A stretch of 58,029 nucleotides of DNA from Enterococcus dongliensis. Its GTDB lineage: Bacteria; Bacillota; Bacilli; Lactobacillales; Enterococcaceae. The notes under the pieces are model-generated. The model was not told the DNA's origin. It saw only the letters and a program-made list of their open reading frames with translations, and did no database searches. Below, piece after piece: positions 28,064 to 37,317 of this stretch. Positions within the stretch are counted from its first letter, which is position 1; each line of letters starts with the position of its first letter. A program made the position numbers and the translations under genes. The stretch covers positions 1-58,029 of the forward strand of contig NZ_BJDQ01000014.1 of the NCBI RefSeq assembly GCF_005405225.1, given 5' to 3'.

Positions 28064-28501
28064 ATGACTCAGACAACTTTATTAGAAAAAGCTATTGCAA
28101 AGGTAAAAGAAAATGGGTTTAAATATACCAAAAAACGTGAGACTTTATTAGATTATTTAATTAGATGCAATCGGTACGTTTCCGCCCGTGAAGTTTATGA
28201 TTATTTGAATGGACAGTTTCCTGGTCTGAGTTATGATACGGTCTATCGCAATTTAAGAGAATTTTGTGAGATTGGTTTAATTGAAGACACCGAATTACAA
28301 GGAGAAATGAAGTTTCGTTTTAGCTGCAGTGAAAATTTTGAGCATCACCATCATTTTATTTGTACTGTATGTGGTATGACAAAAGAGATCCATATGTGTC
28401 CAATGACGTTCTTTAAAGAGCAATTGGACGGCTGTGAGATTGAAGGTCATCGTTTTGAGCTATACGGTCGTTGTGAACAGTGTCAAAAAATTAATGAATA
28501 A
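28064..28501 (+). CDS. zur: Fur-family zinc uptake regulator
   Basis: This 145-residue Fur-superfamily repressor aligns by eye with B. subtilis Zur: NGFKYTKKRETLLDYL at the start, LSYDTVYRNL in the DNA-binding wing, HHHHFICTVCGMTKEI with the regulatory metal ligands, CPM, and GRCEQC as second half of the structural zinc site. Zur represses zinc uptake when zinc is sufficient. The reading frame stays open far upstream, but GAGGG lies just before the ATG at 28064 and this gives the family's normal length. PerR or Fur function is less likely. No uptake operon is adjacent. Confidence 0.87.
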   Translation: MTQTTLLEKAIAKVKENGFKYTKKRETLLDYLIRCNRYVSAREVYDYLNGQFPGLSYDTVYRNLREFCEIGLIEDTELQGEMKFRFSCSENFEHHHHFICTVCGMTKEIHMCPMTFFKEQLDGCEIEGHRFELYGRCEQCQKINE

Positions 28502-28527
28502 ATTAACAATTAAAATTCTTCAGTACC

Positions 28528-28556
28528 TTGACTCAAAATAGCCCATTAGCTATAAT
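28528..28556 (+). promoter_or_regulatory. Strong promoter for rpsU-yqeY
   Basis: TTGACT (28528-28533), 17-nt spacer, TATAAT (28551-28556): close to the vegetative consensus. Confidence 0.85.
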
Positions 28557-28639
28557 GACTTATGGACGGTCTTGTTTATTGAAAGTATATTTCAATAACA
28601 AAAACGGTTACATTTCAAGCCCGGAGGGAGGGAATTTAT

Positions 28640-28816
28640 ATGTCAAAAACAGTGGTTCGTAAAAATGAATCTCTTGACGATGCTCTTCGTCGCTTCAAAC
28701 GTTCCGTTTCAAAAGCAGGGACTCTACAAGAATCTCGCAAACGTGAATTTTATGAAAAACCAAGTGTGAAACGTAAGAAAAAATCAGAAGCAGCTAGAAA
28801 ACGTAAGAAATTTTAG
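28640..28816 (+). CDS. rpsU: 30S ribosomal protein bS21
   Basis: This 58-residue basic protein begins [21 protein letters not shown] and ends in a Lys/Arg-rich tail, typical of bS21. It takes part in mRNA recruitment to the small subunit. GGAGGGAGG lies before the ATG. It follows a near-consensus promoter and precedes yqeY by 20 nt, the usual Firmicutes pair. It is short enough to be missed by length-filtered gene finders. Confidence 0.96.
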   Translation: MSKTVVRKNESLDDALRRFKRSVSKAGTLQESRKREFYEKPSVKRKKKSEAARKRKKF

Positions 28817-28836
28817 TCTGTGAACGGAGTGATTCG

Positions 28837-29283
28837 ATGTCACTACTTACTACCTTGAATGAAGACATGAAGCAAGCGATGCGAGCAAAAGACAAAGAGA
28901 CTTTGCAAGTGATCCGGATGCTGAAAGCTTCGATTCAAAATGAGCAAATAAAAAAAGGCCAGGATTTAAATGAAGAAGAAGAGTTGACTGTTTTATCTCG
29001 TGAGATGAAACAACGTCGGGATTCTTTAACAGAATTTGAAAATGCTGACCGCACCGATTTGGCTGATAAAGTCAAAAAGGAAATCGTAGTTGTTGAAAAA
29101 TACTTGCCGGCTCAACTTTCCGAAGAAGAGATTCGTGCGATTGTTACCGAAGCAATTACAACAACAGGAGCAACTTCGCCAAAAGAATTTGGTAAAGTGA
29201 TGGGTGCAGTGATGCCAAAAGTCAAAGGTAAAGCTGATGGCAATCAAGTCAATGCAATCGTCAAAGAGCTTCTGAATAAGTAA
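28837..29283 (+). CDS. yqeY: GatB/YqeY domain protein
   Basis: This 148-residue protein consists only of the YqeY domain, which in GatB forms the tRNA-contacting tail. Motifs seen: [28 protein letters not shown] at the start and [25 protein letters not shown] at the end. The isolated protein is conserved beside rpsU; a tRNA-related role is suspected but unproven. GAACGGAGTG precedes the ATG. A strong terminator closes the unit. Confidence 0.95.
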   Translation: MSLLTTLNEDMKQAMRAKDKETLQVIRMLKASIQNEQIKKGQDLNEEEELTVLSREMKQRRDSLTEFENADRTDLADKVKKEIVVVEKYLPAQLSEEEIRAIVTEAITTTGATSPKEFGKVMGAVMPKVKGKADGNQVNAIVKELLNK

Positions 29284-29292
29284 GCAATCATG

Positions 29293-29325
29293 AAAGTCGA
29301 GAGAATGTTCTCTCGACTTTTTTTG
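29293..29325 (+). terminator. Terminator of rpsU-yqeY
   Basis: Perfect stem AAAGTCGAGAGA/TCTCTCGACTTT around ATGT, followed by TTTT. The 270 nt from here to phoH hold no gene; TATTAT near 29558 with a poor -35 box may be the phoH promoter. Confidence 0.92.
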
Positions 29326-29593
29326 CGACTACCACTACATAAATAAATCATATTTTTAGCAAAGACGGCAAAAAAGTTAGTTTTCCTTTTCCATACTTAA
29401 ACAAAGAAAATGTTAAGAGAGCAAAAAGATGGTTTATCAAGGATCAGTTAGAATCAATCTTCTAAGGGTGAAAAAATTTTTATGATGTTGATCTAATAGT
29501 CCCTGGGGTTCTTTTTTGTAAAAGTTTAGACAATTTTTCTTTTATTTAGAGTGTGGTATTATAGGGAGGAATGATTTACGAAGGGATGAACGC

Positions 29594-30577
29594 TTGTTGA
29601 ATAGCAACGATTTTGAGTCGTTAGAAATAAAGCTTGATGGAAATGATGACATCAGTATGCTTTTAGGTACCCATGATAAACATATAAAATTTTTAGAAGA
29701 CAATACTGAAACTACGATCAATACTCGAGGTGAGATGATTCAGATTATCGGTCCAAAAGAAGAGATAAAATTGGTAGCTGAGATTATTCGAACGCTCCAA
29801 GTTCTGATTGACCGAGGTGTTAAAGTAGCCACGCCGGATGTGATGACAGCATTACGTTTAGGACGTGAGAATCACTTAGACGAATTTATTATGATGTATG
29901 AAGAAGAACTATTAAAAGATCGTAGCGGAAAACCTATCCGACCAAAAAATATCGGTCAGAGTCGCTACATCGCAGCGATACGTAAATCTGATGTAGTTTT
30001 TGGTGTGGGACCTGCCGGTACAGGAAAAACATATTTAGCAATCGTTATGGCAGTTGCCGCATTAAAAAAAGGGGAAGTACAGCGAATCATTTTGACCCGT
30101 CCAGCAGTAGAAGCTGGAGAGAGTCTGGGATTTTTACCAGGTGATTTAAAAGAAAAAGTAGATCCTTATTTACGTCCGATGTATGATGCATTGCATCAAA
30201 TCTTTGGGATGGAGCATACCAATCGCTTATTAGAACGCGGAGTCATTGAGATTGCCCCGTTAGCGTATATGCGTGGTCGGACATTAGATGATGCATTTGT
30301 TATTTTGGATGAAGCACAAAATACGACCATTTCACAAATGAAGATGTTTTTGACGCGTCTTGGATTTAACTCTAAGATGATCGTTAATGGAGATACTTCT
30401 CAGGTGGATCTACCTAAAGGACAAGTCAGCGGTTTGATCCATGCGGAACGAACCTTAAAAGGAATCAAAAAAATTCGTTTTGTGAATTTTGAAGCAGGGG
30501 ATGTAGTTAGACACCCCGTAGTTGCAGAAATTATCGAAGCGTACGAACAAGAGAACCTACGACGCCAAGAGAAGTAG
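29594..30577 (+). CDS. phoH: PhoH-like ATPase
   Basis: This 327-residue cytoplasmic protein has an N-terminal KH-like RNA-binding region (residues 1-95) and a helicase-like ATPase domain with Walker A GPAGTGKTYLA near residue 140 and Walker B VILDEAQNTT near 235. PhoH proteins are linked to RNA metabolism and ribosome-associated processes; its constant neighbours pgpH, ybeY, dgkA and era support that. The start is TTG at 29594, with GAAGGGATG about ten bases upstream; no in-frame ATG is suitable. Confidence 0.94.
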   Translation: MLNSNDFESLEIKLDGNDDISMLLGTHDKHIKFLEDNTETTINTRGEMIQIIGPKEEIKLVAEIIRTLQVLIDRGVKVATPDVMTALRLGRENHLDEFIMMYEEELLKDRSGKPIRPKNIGQSRYIAAIRKSDVVFGVGPAGTGKTYLAIVMAVAALKKGEVQRIILTRPAVEAGESLGFLPGDLKEKVDPYLRPMYDALHQIFGMEHTNRLLERGVIEIAPLAYMRGRTLDDAFVILDEAQNTTISQMKMFLTRLGFNSKMIVNGDTSQVDLPKGQVSGLIHAERTLKGIKKIRFVNFEAGDVVRHPVVAEIIEAYEQENLRRQEK

Positions 30578-30592
30578 TCAGGAGGGCATTGA

Positions 30593-32797
30593 ATGTTAAA
30601 TCAACCCATCAATAACTTGCTGAAAAAGTTAGGTTCAAAATTTATACCGATTATTTTAGGAATCTTCTCGATTATCTTGATTTTAACAATGTTTACTAGC
30701 GTGATACAAAAAAGTGTGGACTATAAAGAAGGTCAAGTAGCAACAGAAAGCATTCGTGCCAATAAAACGATCGAGAATAAAGAAGAAACGAATCAAAAAC
30801 GTCAACTTGCTGTAGAAGCAGTTACACCTGAATACACCTATCAATCTGATTTGGCAAATACACAACATGATCGAATCAGCCAGCTGATTTTATTAATCCA
30901 AAAGGCCAATGGTGAATTAGATAAGAATTATCAAAATAAAGTATCACAAGCTAAAGAAGGCGAAAAAATTCCTCAGCCGACGATTGCTGAACGGATAGCA
31001 GCGATTAAAAAGAATTTTGAAGGTTTAGATCCAGAGACGGTAACTTTTTATCAACAACTGCCAGAAGAATTTTATCAATTGGTCGTCCAGTTGAACACGG
31101 CTGATTTGACTAAAGTCGGGACAGAAAGCTTAAAACTTTTAGATGAACAAATGACTAAACGGATTCGACAAAGTGATCTTGCTGAGTATAAGCAACAAGC
31201 TATCGACAAGATCCAAAGTTTGGGTTTATCTGATGAATCAAATCAAGTAATCCGCTATTTATTAGAAAATGGAATCGTGATTAATGATTCTTTAAATCAA
31301 AAGCGCACAGATGAATTAAAGGAACAAGCCAGTGATTCTGTTCAACCAGTGATGATCTATCAAGGTGAAGTCATTGTACGTGAAGGCAGCCAAATTGATG
31401 CTAATTCCATCAATAAATTAAAACTGCTTGGTCTGACTAGCTCGAGTACTTCTGTGTTCCCATTAATCGCAATGATTTTATCGGCGATTTTACAAGGAGT
31501 CTTGTTATGGTTTTATAGCCGCCAATTTGAAGTTGAATTTCAACGAGTGCGCTTCATTTTATTTTATAGTGCCACGATGGTCATCGGCGTTATTATCATG
31601 AAGATTCTTCAAAGTTTTCAAGGCAGCAGTTCCAATAATCTAGCGTTGTTCTTTCCAGCTGCGTTTATGCCATTAGTTTTGACTGTCTTTGTCAATCGGC
31701 GAGCAGGCGCCTTATCGGCTGTTTTCCAAACAGTTTTTGCGCTATTTATTTATTACAATGCTATCGGAACCAATATGCTGCTGGTCATTTTGATGACGTA
31801 TCTTTTTTCTGGTACGTTAGCTGTTATGGTAAAACAAAAACGATTGTCTGATCAGGCAAAACAAGCGATGCTCTGGATTGTCGCCTTTCCAGTGATCTGG
31901 TCGGTTATTTTGAGTATTTATCAAGGGATGTCCTTTACTGATTCTCAAACATGGGGATTGTTATTAGGCGCTTTTGCTGCTAGTATCCTCTCTTTTATTA
32001 TGGGGATGGGTTTGCAACCGTATATTGAGATCTTAGTGACTGATAGCAGTGTAATCACATTGAATGAATTGAGTAATCCTAATCATCCGCTACTAAAAGA
32101 ATTATTGGAAAAGGCACCAGGAACGTATCATCATTCGATGATGGTTGCCAACCTAAGTGCAAATGCAGTGGCAGAAATCGGTGGGCGCTCACTGTTGACT
32201 CGAGTCGCCTGTTATTATCACGATATTGGTAAGATCCGCCATGCCAATTTTTTTGTTGAAAATCTACCAACAGGAGCAGAAAATCCACATAATTTTTTAC
32301 TGCCGGAAGATAGCAAGCAAATCATCTTTGGTCATGTCATTGAAGGGGCTAAAATTTTAAAAGAATATAAGATGCCGCAAATGGTGATTGACATATGTTA
32401 CCAACATCATGGTACGACATTGATGAAATTTTTCTACTTTAAAGCCAAAGAACGCAATCCTGAAGTAACAGAAGCAGAGTTTCGTTACCCAGGTCCTAAA
32501 CCGCAAACTCGTGAAGCTGGGGTCGTGAATATCGCAGATAGTTGTGAAGCTGCAGTCAGAGCGATGGACCATCCTTCAATCGATAAGATTACTGATTTTG
32601 TCCATAATTTAATTGAAGAACGAATCAATGATGGTCAGTTAGATGATTCTGGCTTGACCTTGAAAGAAATTCGAATCGTTGAAAAGTCATTGATCAGCGG
32701 CTTGAGCTCTACCTTCCATTCTCGGATTAAATATCCGCGAATGCAATCAGAGGCAGAGAAAATGAAAGAAGAGCAAGAGAAAAAAGGGGAAGAGTAA
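30593..32797 (+). CDS. pgpH: 7TM-HD family cyclic-di-AMP phosphodiesterase (PgpH/YqfF)
   Basis: This 734-residue membrane protein has one N-terminal helix (about 15-40), a large extracellular 7TMR-HDED domain (about 45-280), seven membrane helices (about 290-480) and a cytoplasmic HD domain with the metal ligands in HHSMMVAN, CYYHDIGKI, HVIEGA and HHGT. In Listeria PgpH hydrolyses c-di-AMP. An EKMKEEQEKKGEE tail is charged. It follows phoH by 15 nt, and its stop overlaps the ybeY start (TAATG), so the three are one unit. Confidence 0.94.
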   Translation: MLNQPINNLLKKLGSKFIPIILGIFSIILILTMFTSVIQKSVDYKEGQVATESIRANKTIENKEETNQKRQLAVEAVTPEYTYQSDLANTQHDRISQLILLIQKANGELDKNYQNKVSQAKEGEKIPQPTIAERIAAIKKNFEGLDPETVTFYQQLPEEFYQLVVQLNTADLTKVGTESLKLLDEQMTKRIRQSDLAEYKQQAIDKIQSLGLSDESNQVIRYLLENGIVINDSLNQKRTDELKEQASDSVQPVMIYQGEVIVREGSQIDANSINKLKLLGLTSSSTSVFPLIAMILSAILQGVLLWFYSRQFEVEFQRVRFILFYSATMVIGVIIMKILQSFQGSSSNNLALFFPAAFMPLVLTVFVNRRAGALSAVFQTVFALFIYYNAIGTNMLLVILMTYLFSGTLAVMVKQKRLSDQAKQAMLWIVAFPVIWSVILSIYQGMSFTDSQTWGLLLGAFAASILSFIMGMGLQPYIEILVTDSSVITLNELSNPNHPLLKELLEKAPGTYHHSMMVANLSANAVAEIGGRSLLTRVACYYHDIGKIRHANFFVENLPTGAENPHNFLLPEDSKQIIFGHVIEGAKILKEYKMPQMVIDICYQHHGTTLMKFFYFKAKERNPEVTEAEFRYPGPKPQTREAGVVNIADSCEAAVRAMDHPSIDKITDFVHNLIEERINDGQLDDSGLTLKEIRIVEKSLISGLSSTFHSRIKYPRMQSEAEKMKEEQEKKGEE

Positions 32798-33270
32798 TGG
32801 ATATTACCTTTATTGATGAAACAGAGCAAGTCTCTAATGAAAAAATCCAAGAGATTGATGGCGTATTGCAATTTGCAGCCGATTATTTAAAACTGCCGGA
32901 AGATACCGAGATGTCAGTGACTTTTATGGACAATGCAGCAATTCAAATCATCAACCGCGACTATCGCGGAAAAGATGCACCAACGGATGTGATCAGTTTT
33001 GCATTGGAAGAAGAAGGAGAAGACGAGATTCCAATTATTATGGATGAGGAGGATAAGATGCCGCGCAATCTAGGCGACATCATGATCTCTACAGAACGTG
33101 CTCAAGAACAAGCAGAAGAGTATGGGCATAGCTTCGATCGTGAATTGGGTTTTCTAGCCGTACATGGCTTTTTGCATATCAATGGCTACGACCACATGAC
33201 TACAGAAGATGAAAAAGAGATGTTTGGTCTACAGAAAGAGATATTAGATGCCTATGGACTTAAAAGATAA
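32797..33270 (+). CDS. ybeY: Endoribonuclease YbeY (rRNA maturation factor)
   Basis: YbeY is a zinc metalloenzyme needed for 16S rRNA 3'-end maturation and ribosome quality control. The 157-residue protein has the zinc signature HGFLHINGYDH (HGxLHxxGxDH) near residues 128-138, plus TDVISFALEE and GDIMISTERA. The start overlaps the pgpH stop by one base. The dgkA start lies inside its last codons in another frame. Confidence 0.97.
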   Translation: MDITFIDETEQVSNEKIQEIDGVLQFAADYLKLPEDTEMSVTFMDNAAIQIINRDYRGKDAPTDVISFALEEEGEDEIPIIMDEEDKMPRNLGDIMISTERAQEQAEEYGHSFDRELGFLAVHGFLHINGYDHMTTEDEKEMFGLQKEILDAYGLKR

Positions 33271-33643
33271 AACGGGAAAAAACAAACATTTTATCACATC
33301 TTTAGAATTTGCCATCCAAGGGATCAAAACGGTTTTTCAAGAAGAACGCAATATGCGTGCCCATGTGGTCTTTGGATTGATGGCGATACTTGTAGCATTT
33401 TTGCTGGGGGTCTCTGTGCTTGAGTGGCTGTGGATTTTTCTAGCAGTCTTTCTAGTCTGGATCGTGGAAATTATCAACACCGTTTTTGAAAATGTTGTGG
33501 ACATGGTAACAGATTGTCATTTTCATCCAATTGGAAAAAAAATCAAAGATATGGCTGCTGGAGCAGTCTTAGTCACTTCGTTATTTGCCATTATCGTGGG
33601 TGTCATTATCTTTTTACCCAAAATCATTGAGCTTTTTCTTTAG
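33248..33643 (+). CDS. dgkA: Undecaprenol/diacylglycerol kinase
   Basis: This 131-residue integral membrane kinase has three helices and the signature ENVVDMVTDCHFHPIGKKIKDMAAGAVL, in which Glu and Asp bind Mg-ATP; upstream lie FAIQGIKTVFQEERNMRAH and VEIINTVFE. Gram-positive members phosphorylate undecaprenol, feeding cell-wall carrier lipid. The ATG at 33248 overlaps ybeY by 23 nt. A second ATG at 33254 is possible; neither has a perfect ribosome binding site (AAGAG upstream). Confidence 0.93.
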   Translation: MPMDLKDKTGKNKHFITSLEFAIQGIKTVFQEERNMRAHVVFGLMAILVAFLLGVSVLEWLWIFLAVFLVWIVEIINTVFENVVDMVTDCHFHPIGKKIKDMAAGAVLVTSLFAIIVGVIIFLPKIIELFL

Positions 33644-33697
33644 TAAAAAGAAGAAAGACTCGAAATAGCATTTTTTGCTAGCAGAAAGGAATAATAT

Positions 33698-34597
33698 ATG
33701 TCAGAACATAAATCAGGATTTGTTGCCATTGTTGGCCGTCCCAACGTAGGTAAATCAACGCTGTTAAATCGTATTGTCGGGCAAAAGATTGCCATTATGA
33801 GCGATAAGGCACAAACTACTAGAAATAAGATTCAGGGAGTTTATACAGTACCCGAAGCACAAATTATTTTTATTGATACGCCAGGTATTCATAAACCAAG
33901 ACATCGTTTAGGTGATTATATGGTTGAGATGGCCTATAGTGCATTAAGAGAGGTCGATGGGATTTTATTTATGGTCAGTGCAGATCAAAAACGCGGCCGT
34001 GGAGATGATTTTATTTTGGAACGTTTGAGTAAGCAAGAAGTTCCAGTCTACTTAGTGATCAATAAAATCGATACCATCCATCCAGATGAATTATTAGCCA
34101 TCATCGATGATTATCGTACAATCATGGACTTTAAAGAGATTATTCCAATCTCAGCAACTGAAGGAAACAATGTTGAACACCTGCTTGAAACATTGGTCGA
34201 TCAAATGGATGAAGGTCCGCAATATTTCCCCGATGATCAGGTTACCGATCATCCTGAATATTTTATCGTTTCTGAATTGGTTCGAGAAAAAGTCTTGCGT
34301 TTAACGAGAGATGAAGTACCGCATTCTGTGGCAGTCGTGGTAGAATCGATGAAACGCGACGAGAATGACAAGGTTCATATTCAAGCATCGATTATTGTTG
34401 AACGAACGAGTCAAAAAGGAATCATTATCGGTAAAGGGGGTAAGATGTTAAAAAATATCGGGACACAAGCCCGCAAAGATATCGAAACGCTTTTGGCAGA
34501 CAGAGTATATTTAGAACTATGGGTCAAAGTCCAAAAAGATTGGCGTGACAAACAAACTTATCTGCAAGATTACGGATATCGGAAAGACGATTATTAA
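33698..34597 (+). CDS. era: GTPase Era
   Basis: Era is an essential ribosome-assembly GTPase that binds the 3' end of 16S rRNA. The 299-residue protein has G1 GRPNVGKST (residues 13-21), the TTR switch, G3 DTPG, G4 NKID, and a C-terminal KH domain containing [27 protein letters not shown] precedes the ATG. It completes the phoH-to-era group. An imperfect terminator lies between it and recO. Confidence 0.98.
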   Translation: MSEHKSGFVAIVGRPNVGKSTLLNRIVGQKIAIMSDKAQTTRNKIQGVYTVPEAQIIFIDTPGIHKPRHRLGDYMVEMAYSALREVDGILFMVSADQKRGRGDDFILERLSKQEVPVYLVINKIDTIHPDELLAIIDDYRTIMDFKEIIPISATEGNNVEHLLETLVDQMDEGPQYFPDDQVTDHPEYFIVSELVREKVLRLTRDEVPHSVAVVVESMKRDENDKVHIQASIIVERTSQKGIIIGKGGKMLKNIGTQARKDIETLLADRVYLELWVKVQKDWRDKQTYLQDYGYRKDDY

Positions 34598-34599
34598 AC

Positions 34600-34634
34600 A
34601 AAAGCTTCGCGATTTTTCGTGAAGCTTTTCTTCT
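34600..34634 (+). terminator. Hairpin between era and recO (partial terminator)
   Basis: AAAGCTTC/GAAGCTTT with a 12-nt loop, then TTCTTCTC. The weak T tract suggests partial read-through into recO. Confidence 0.6.
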
Positions 34635-34653
34635 CGAGAAGAGGTGAGAAAAG

Positions 34654-35433
34654 ATGGCACAAATCAGTGAAACAAAGGGAATCATTTTATTTAGTCGAGA
34701 TTACAAAGAAAAAGACAAGTTAGTCAAAATCTTTACTGAATCCGCCGGTAAAGTGATGTTTTTTGCTAAAGGCATTCATCGCGCCAATCATCCTTTGCAG
34801 ACAGCGATCCAACCATTTACTGAAGCAGTCTTTATTGGGAATATGAAAACAGATGGTCTATCATTTTTAAATAGCGCAAAAGAAGTTCGTCCGTTACGAA
34901 AACTGCAGGAAGATATTTTTTTGAACGCCTATGGTTCATATATCTTAGGTTTAGCTGATGCGGCGATTGAAGATCATGTCTATGACCCAGCGCTATATGG
35001 ATTTACTCGCGAAGCGTTGCAACGGATGAATGACGGGGCAGATGGTGAGATAATCATGAATATTTTTGAAGTTCAGATCATGCAGCGATTTGGTGTTTCC
35101 TTGAACTGGCAAGGATGTGGGGTCTGTGGTAAAAAGACTGGGGCTTTTGATTTTTCTTCAAAATACAATGGCATTCTCTGTCAAGAACATTGGCAATTGG
35201 ACCACAATCGGTATCATGCAGATCCGCGGGCAATCTATTTTTTACGATTGTTCAATAGTGTGACCTATGAAGCCATCAATACAATCAATTTAAAACCAGA
35301 AACGAAAAAAACTATTCGCCAAACATTGGATCAATTATACGAAGAGTATGTGGGCTTACATTTAAAAAGCAAAAAATTCATTGATCAAATGAGTGAATGG
35401 CAAGACGTATTGAAACCAAAAAATGAGAAATAA
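34654..35433 (+). CDS. recO: DNA repair protein RecO
   Basis: RecO works with RecR and RecF to load RecA onto SSB-covered DNA. The 259-residue protein has an N-terminal OB fold (ETKGIILFSRDYKEKDKLV), a helical domain, and a zinc-finger-like CGVCGKK...LCQEH. GAGGTGAG precedes the ATG. In related genomes recO is commonly followed by glyQS; here ~9 kb of histidine genes separate them. Confidence 0.96.
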   Translation: MAQISETKGIILFSRDYKEKDKLVKIFTESAGKVMFFAKGIHRANHPLQTAIQPFTEAVFIGNMKTDGLSFLNSAKEVRPLRKLQEDIFLNAYGSYILGLADAAIEDHVYDPALYGFTREALQRMNDGADGEIIMNIFEVQIMQRFGVSLNWQGCGVCGKKTGAFDFSSKYNGILCQEHWQLDHNRYHADPRAIYFLRLFNSVTYEAINTINLKPETKKTIRQTLDQLYEEYVGLHLKSKKFIDQMSEWQDVLKPKNEK

Positions 35434-35468
35434 TCCGTAGTACCGAATGGGTGCTGCGGATTTTTTAT
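35432..35468 (+). terminator. Terminator of recO
   Basis: AATCCGTAG.ACC pairs with GGTGCTGCGGATT around GAATG, followed by TTTTT. It begins at the recO stop codon. Confidence 0.8.
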
Positions 35469-35757
35469 GCAACGATAATTTTTCCATCGTAAGAAAATGC
35501 AGCCTTGTAAAAAGAACTTCAGGGATCAATTTTGTTTTTGTTGAAAAAAATCGATCTCTTTCACAGATTTTCATTGCTAAATTATGGTAAAACGATTAAT
35601 ATTATTAGAAATTATTAATTTTTTAGCGGTTAAAATGAGAAAATATTGATTGCTGATCTTTTTATAGATGAGGAGATACTATCAATCATGGGAATTTGAC
35701 TCATTTTTGTTGAAGCGGAAATAAGATGATTTTTAATAAAAATTGGGAGTGATAAGT
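35469..35757 (+). promoter_or_regulatory. Leader region of the histidine operon
   Basis: A candidate promoter is TTGCTA (35574-35579), 17-nt spacer, TAATAT (35597-35602). A second TTGACT at about 35696 lacks a good -10. I found no T-box core, no His-rich leader peptide and no terminator hairpin after the promoter, so the usual leader-based histidine controls are not visible. The region is very AT-rich. Confidence 0.4.
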
Positions 35758-37317
35758 ATGGAAGAATTATGGGATGTATTAAGACCTGAAGAACAAATCG
35801 AATTAAGCTTAAGAAAGTTGTATACACAACATCATTTCCATCCTTATCACTTAAATAACTTTGAAGACTACGGCAGTTATCAACAAAGCTATAATTTTTT
35901 ACGAAACTCATCTATTATCACCTTCACTGGAAATGATGGACGAACGATGGCGTTAAAACCGGATGTGACGTTGTCGATTGCTAAAAATACCCCTGCTGGC
36001 CAAGCGCGTAAAGTGTATTACGTAGAAGATGTCTATCGTCATGATCGCCAAGCAGGAGAGTATCAAAAAATTTACCAAATCGGTTTGGAAATCATTGATA
36101 CGATTACATGGGAGAATCAGCTAGAAGTATTGGAACTCGCTTGGGAAAGTTTGGCTCAAGTTGGTGAAGGAACGTTGGATCTGTCTCATATGGGAATCTT
36201 AAATGGGATATGTAATCGTTTTGCTGAAGAAGATCGGCAAAAAGTTTTAGACTGCTTACGCGATAAGAGTTCTCATGACATGGATGCCTTAACGTTAAAA
36301 GCAGGGTTAACAAAAGAGGAATCTGAGAATCTAGCCAAATTGGTTCGTTTGTCAGGGGATTTTGAGACTAAATACCAACGCGCGAAAAAATTATTAGCAA
36401 CTTATCCTGAAGCACAAGCTGGTTTAGCAGAATTGAAGCAATTATATCAGGCGTTGCAAGAGAAGAAATTATCTAAAAAAGTTCGTTTGCGCTTAGATTT
36501 TTCAATTATGAATGATGCTGATTATTATAGCGGACTATTATTCCAAGGATTTACTAAAGCAGCACGGGCAACGATTTTGTACGGGGGCCGTTATGATCGT
36601 TTGATGAGTCGACAAGGAAAAAATCAAGGAGCAATCGGGTTTGGTATGAAATTGAATCATGCCGGTCAAAAAATTCCTGTAGTAACAAAAAGTTCAGACT
36701 ATTTGAATATCGCATTGCCTAAGGGTCGAATGGGAGATGCAGTCTATGAGTTGTTTACCAAAGCTGGTGTGGCATCAGAAGGAGTCTTTGTTGAAAATCG
36801 TAAATTGATTTTTTGTGATGAAAGAAATAAATTGCGCTTCTTTTTAGTCAAACCAAGTGATGTCGCAATCTATGTTGAGCATGGTGCTGCTGATATTGGT
36901 GTTGTAGGGAAAGATGTTTTGTTGGAAAGCCAAGCGGAAGTAATCGAATTTCTGGATCTGCACATGGGCAATTGTCGTTTGGCAGTAGCGGCGCATAATG
37001 ATTTTGAAGAGGATTTTTCTCGACCATTACGAGTGTCGACTAAGTATCCGCAAATTACAAGAAAGTACTATGAAGGCAAGGGACGGTCAGTGGAGCTGAT
37101 CCATTTACACGGTTCTATCGAGTTGGCACCTTTATTAGGTTTATCGGATGTGATTGTCGATATCGTCGAAACAGGAACGACGTTGAAAGAAAATGAATTA
37201 AAAGTCATTGAAGAAGTGGCACCGTCTTCTGCACGTTTGATTATCAATAATGCGACTTGGCGATTCAAACAGGAAAAAATCCAGAAGGTAATCGAGAAGG
37301 TGAGGGAACAGCTATGA
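35758..37317 (+). CDS. hisZG: Fused HisZ-HisG: ATP phosphoribosyltransferase with regulatory subunit
   Basis: One 519-residue frame encodes two proteins that are normally separate. Residues 1 to about 310 are HisZ, the catalytically dead HisRS-like regulatory subunit (YYVEDVYRHDRQAGEYQKIYQIG; ILYGGRYDRL). From about residue 313, DYLNIALPKGRMGDAV begins a short-form HisG, with LLGLSDVIVDIVETGTTL as PRPP-binding motif near the C-terminus. The short HisG needs HisZ for activity and histidine feedback. No ribosome binding site or start codon occurs at the junction. GGGAG lies seven bases before the ATG at 35758. The stop overlaps hisD (ATGA). First step of histidine synthesis. Confidence 0.92.
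   Translation: MEELWDVLRPEEQIELSLRKLYTQHHFHPYHLNNFEDYGSYQQSYNFLRNSSIITFTGNDGRTMALKPDVTLSIAKNTPAGQARKVYYVEDVYRHDRQAGEYQKIYQIGLEIIDTITWENQLEVLELAWESLAQVGEGTLDLSHMGILNGICNRFAEEDRQKVLDCLRDKSSHDMDALTLKAGLTKEESENLAKLVRLSGDFETKYQRAKKLLATYPEAQAGLAELKQLYQALQEKKLSKKVRLRLDFSIMNDADYYSGLLFQGFTKAARATILYGGRYDRLMSRQGKNQGAIGFGMKLNHAGQKIPVVTKSSDYLNIALPKGRMGDAVYELFTKAGVASEGVFVENRKLIFCDERNKLRFFLVKPSDVAIYVEHGAADIGVVGKDVLLESQAEVIEFLDLHMGNCRLAVAAHNDFEEDFSRPLRVSTKYPQITRKYYEGKGRSVELIHLHGSIELAPLLGLSDVIVDIVETGTTLKENELKVIEEVAPSSARLIINNATWRFKQEKIQKVIEKVREQL

Noticed and set aside
29586-29600. ATG AAC GCT TGT TGA just before phoH as a leader peptide.
   Set aside because: Only four codons; it overlaps the phoH ribosome binding site region and nothing suggests attenuation. 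The TTG start of phoH explains the context.
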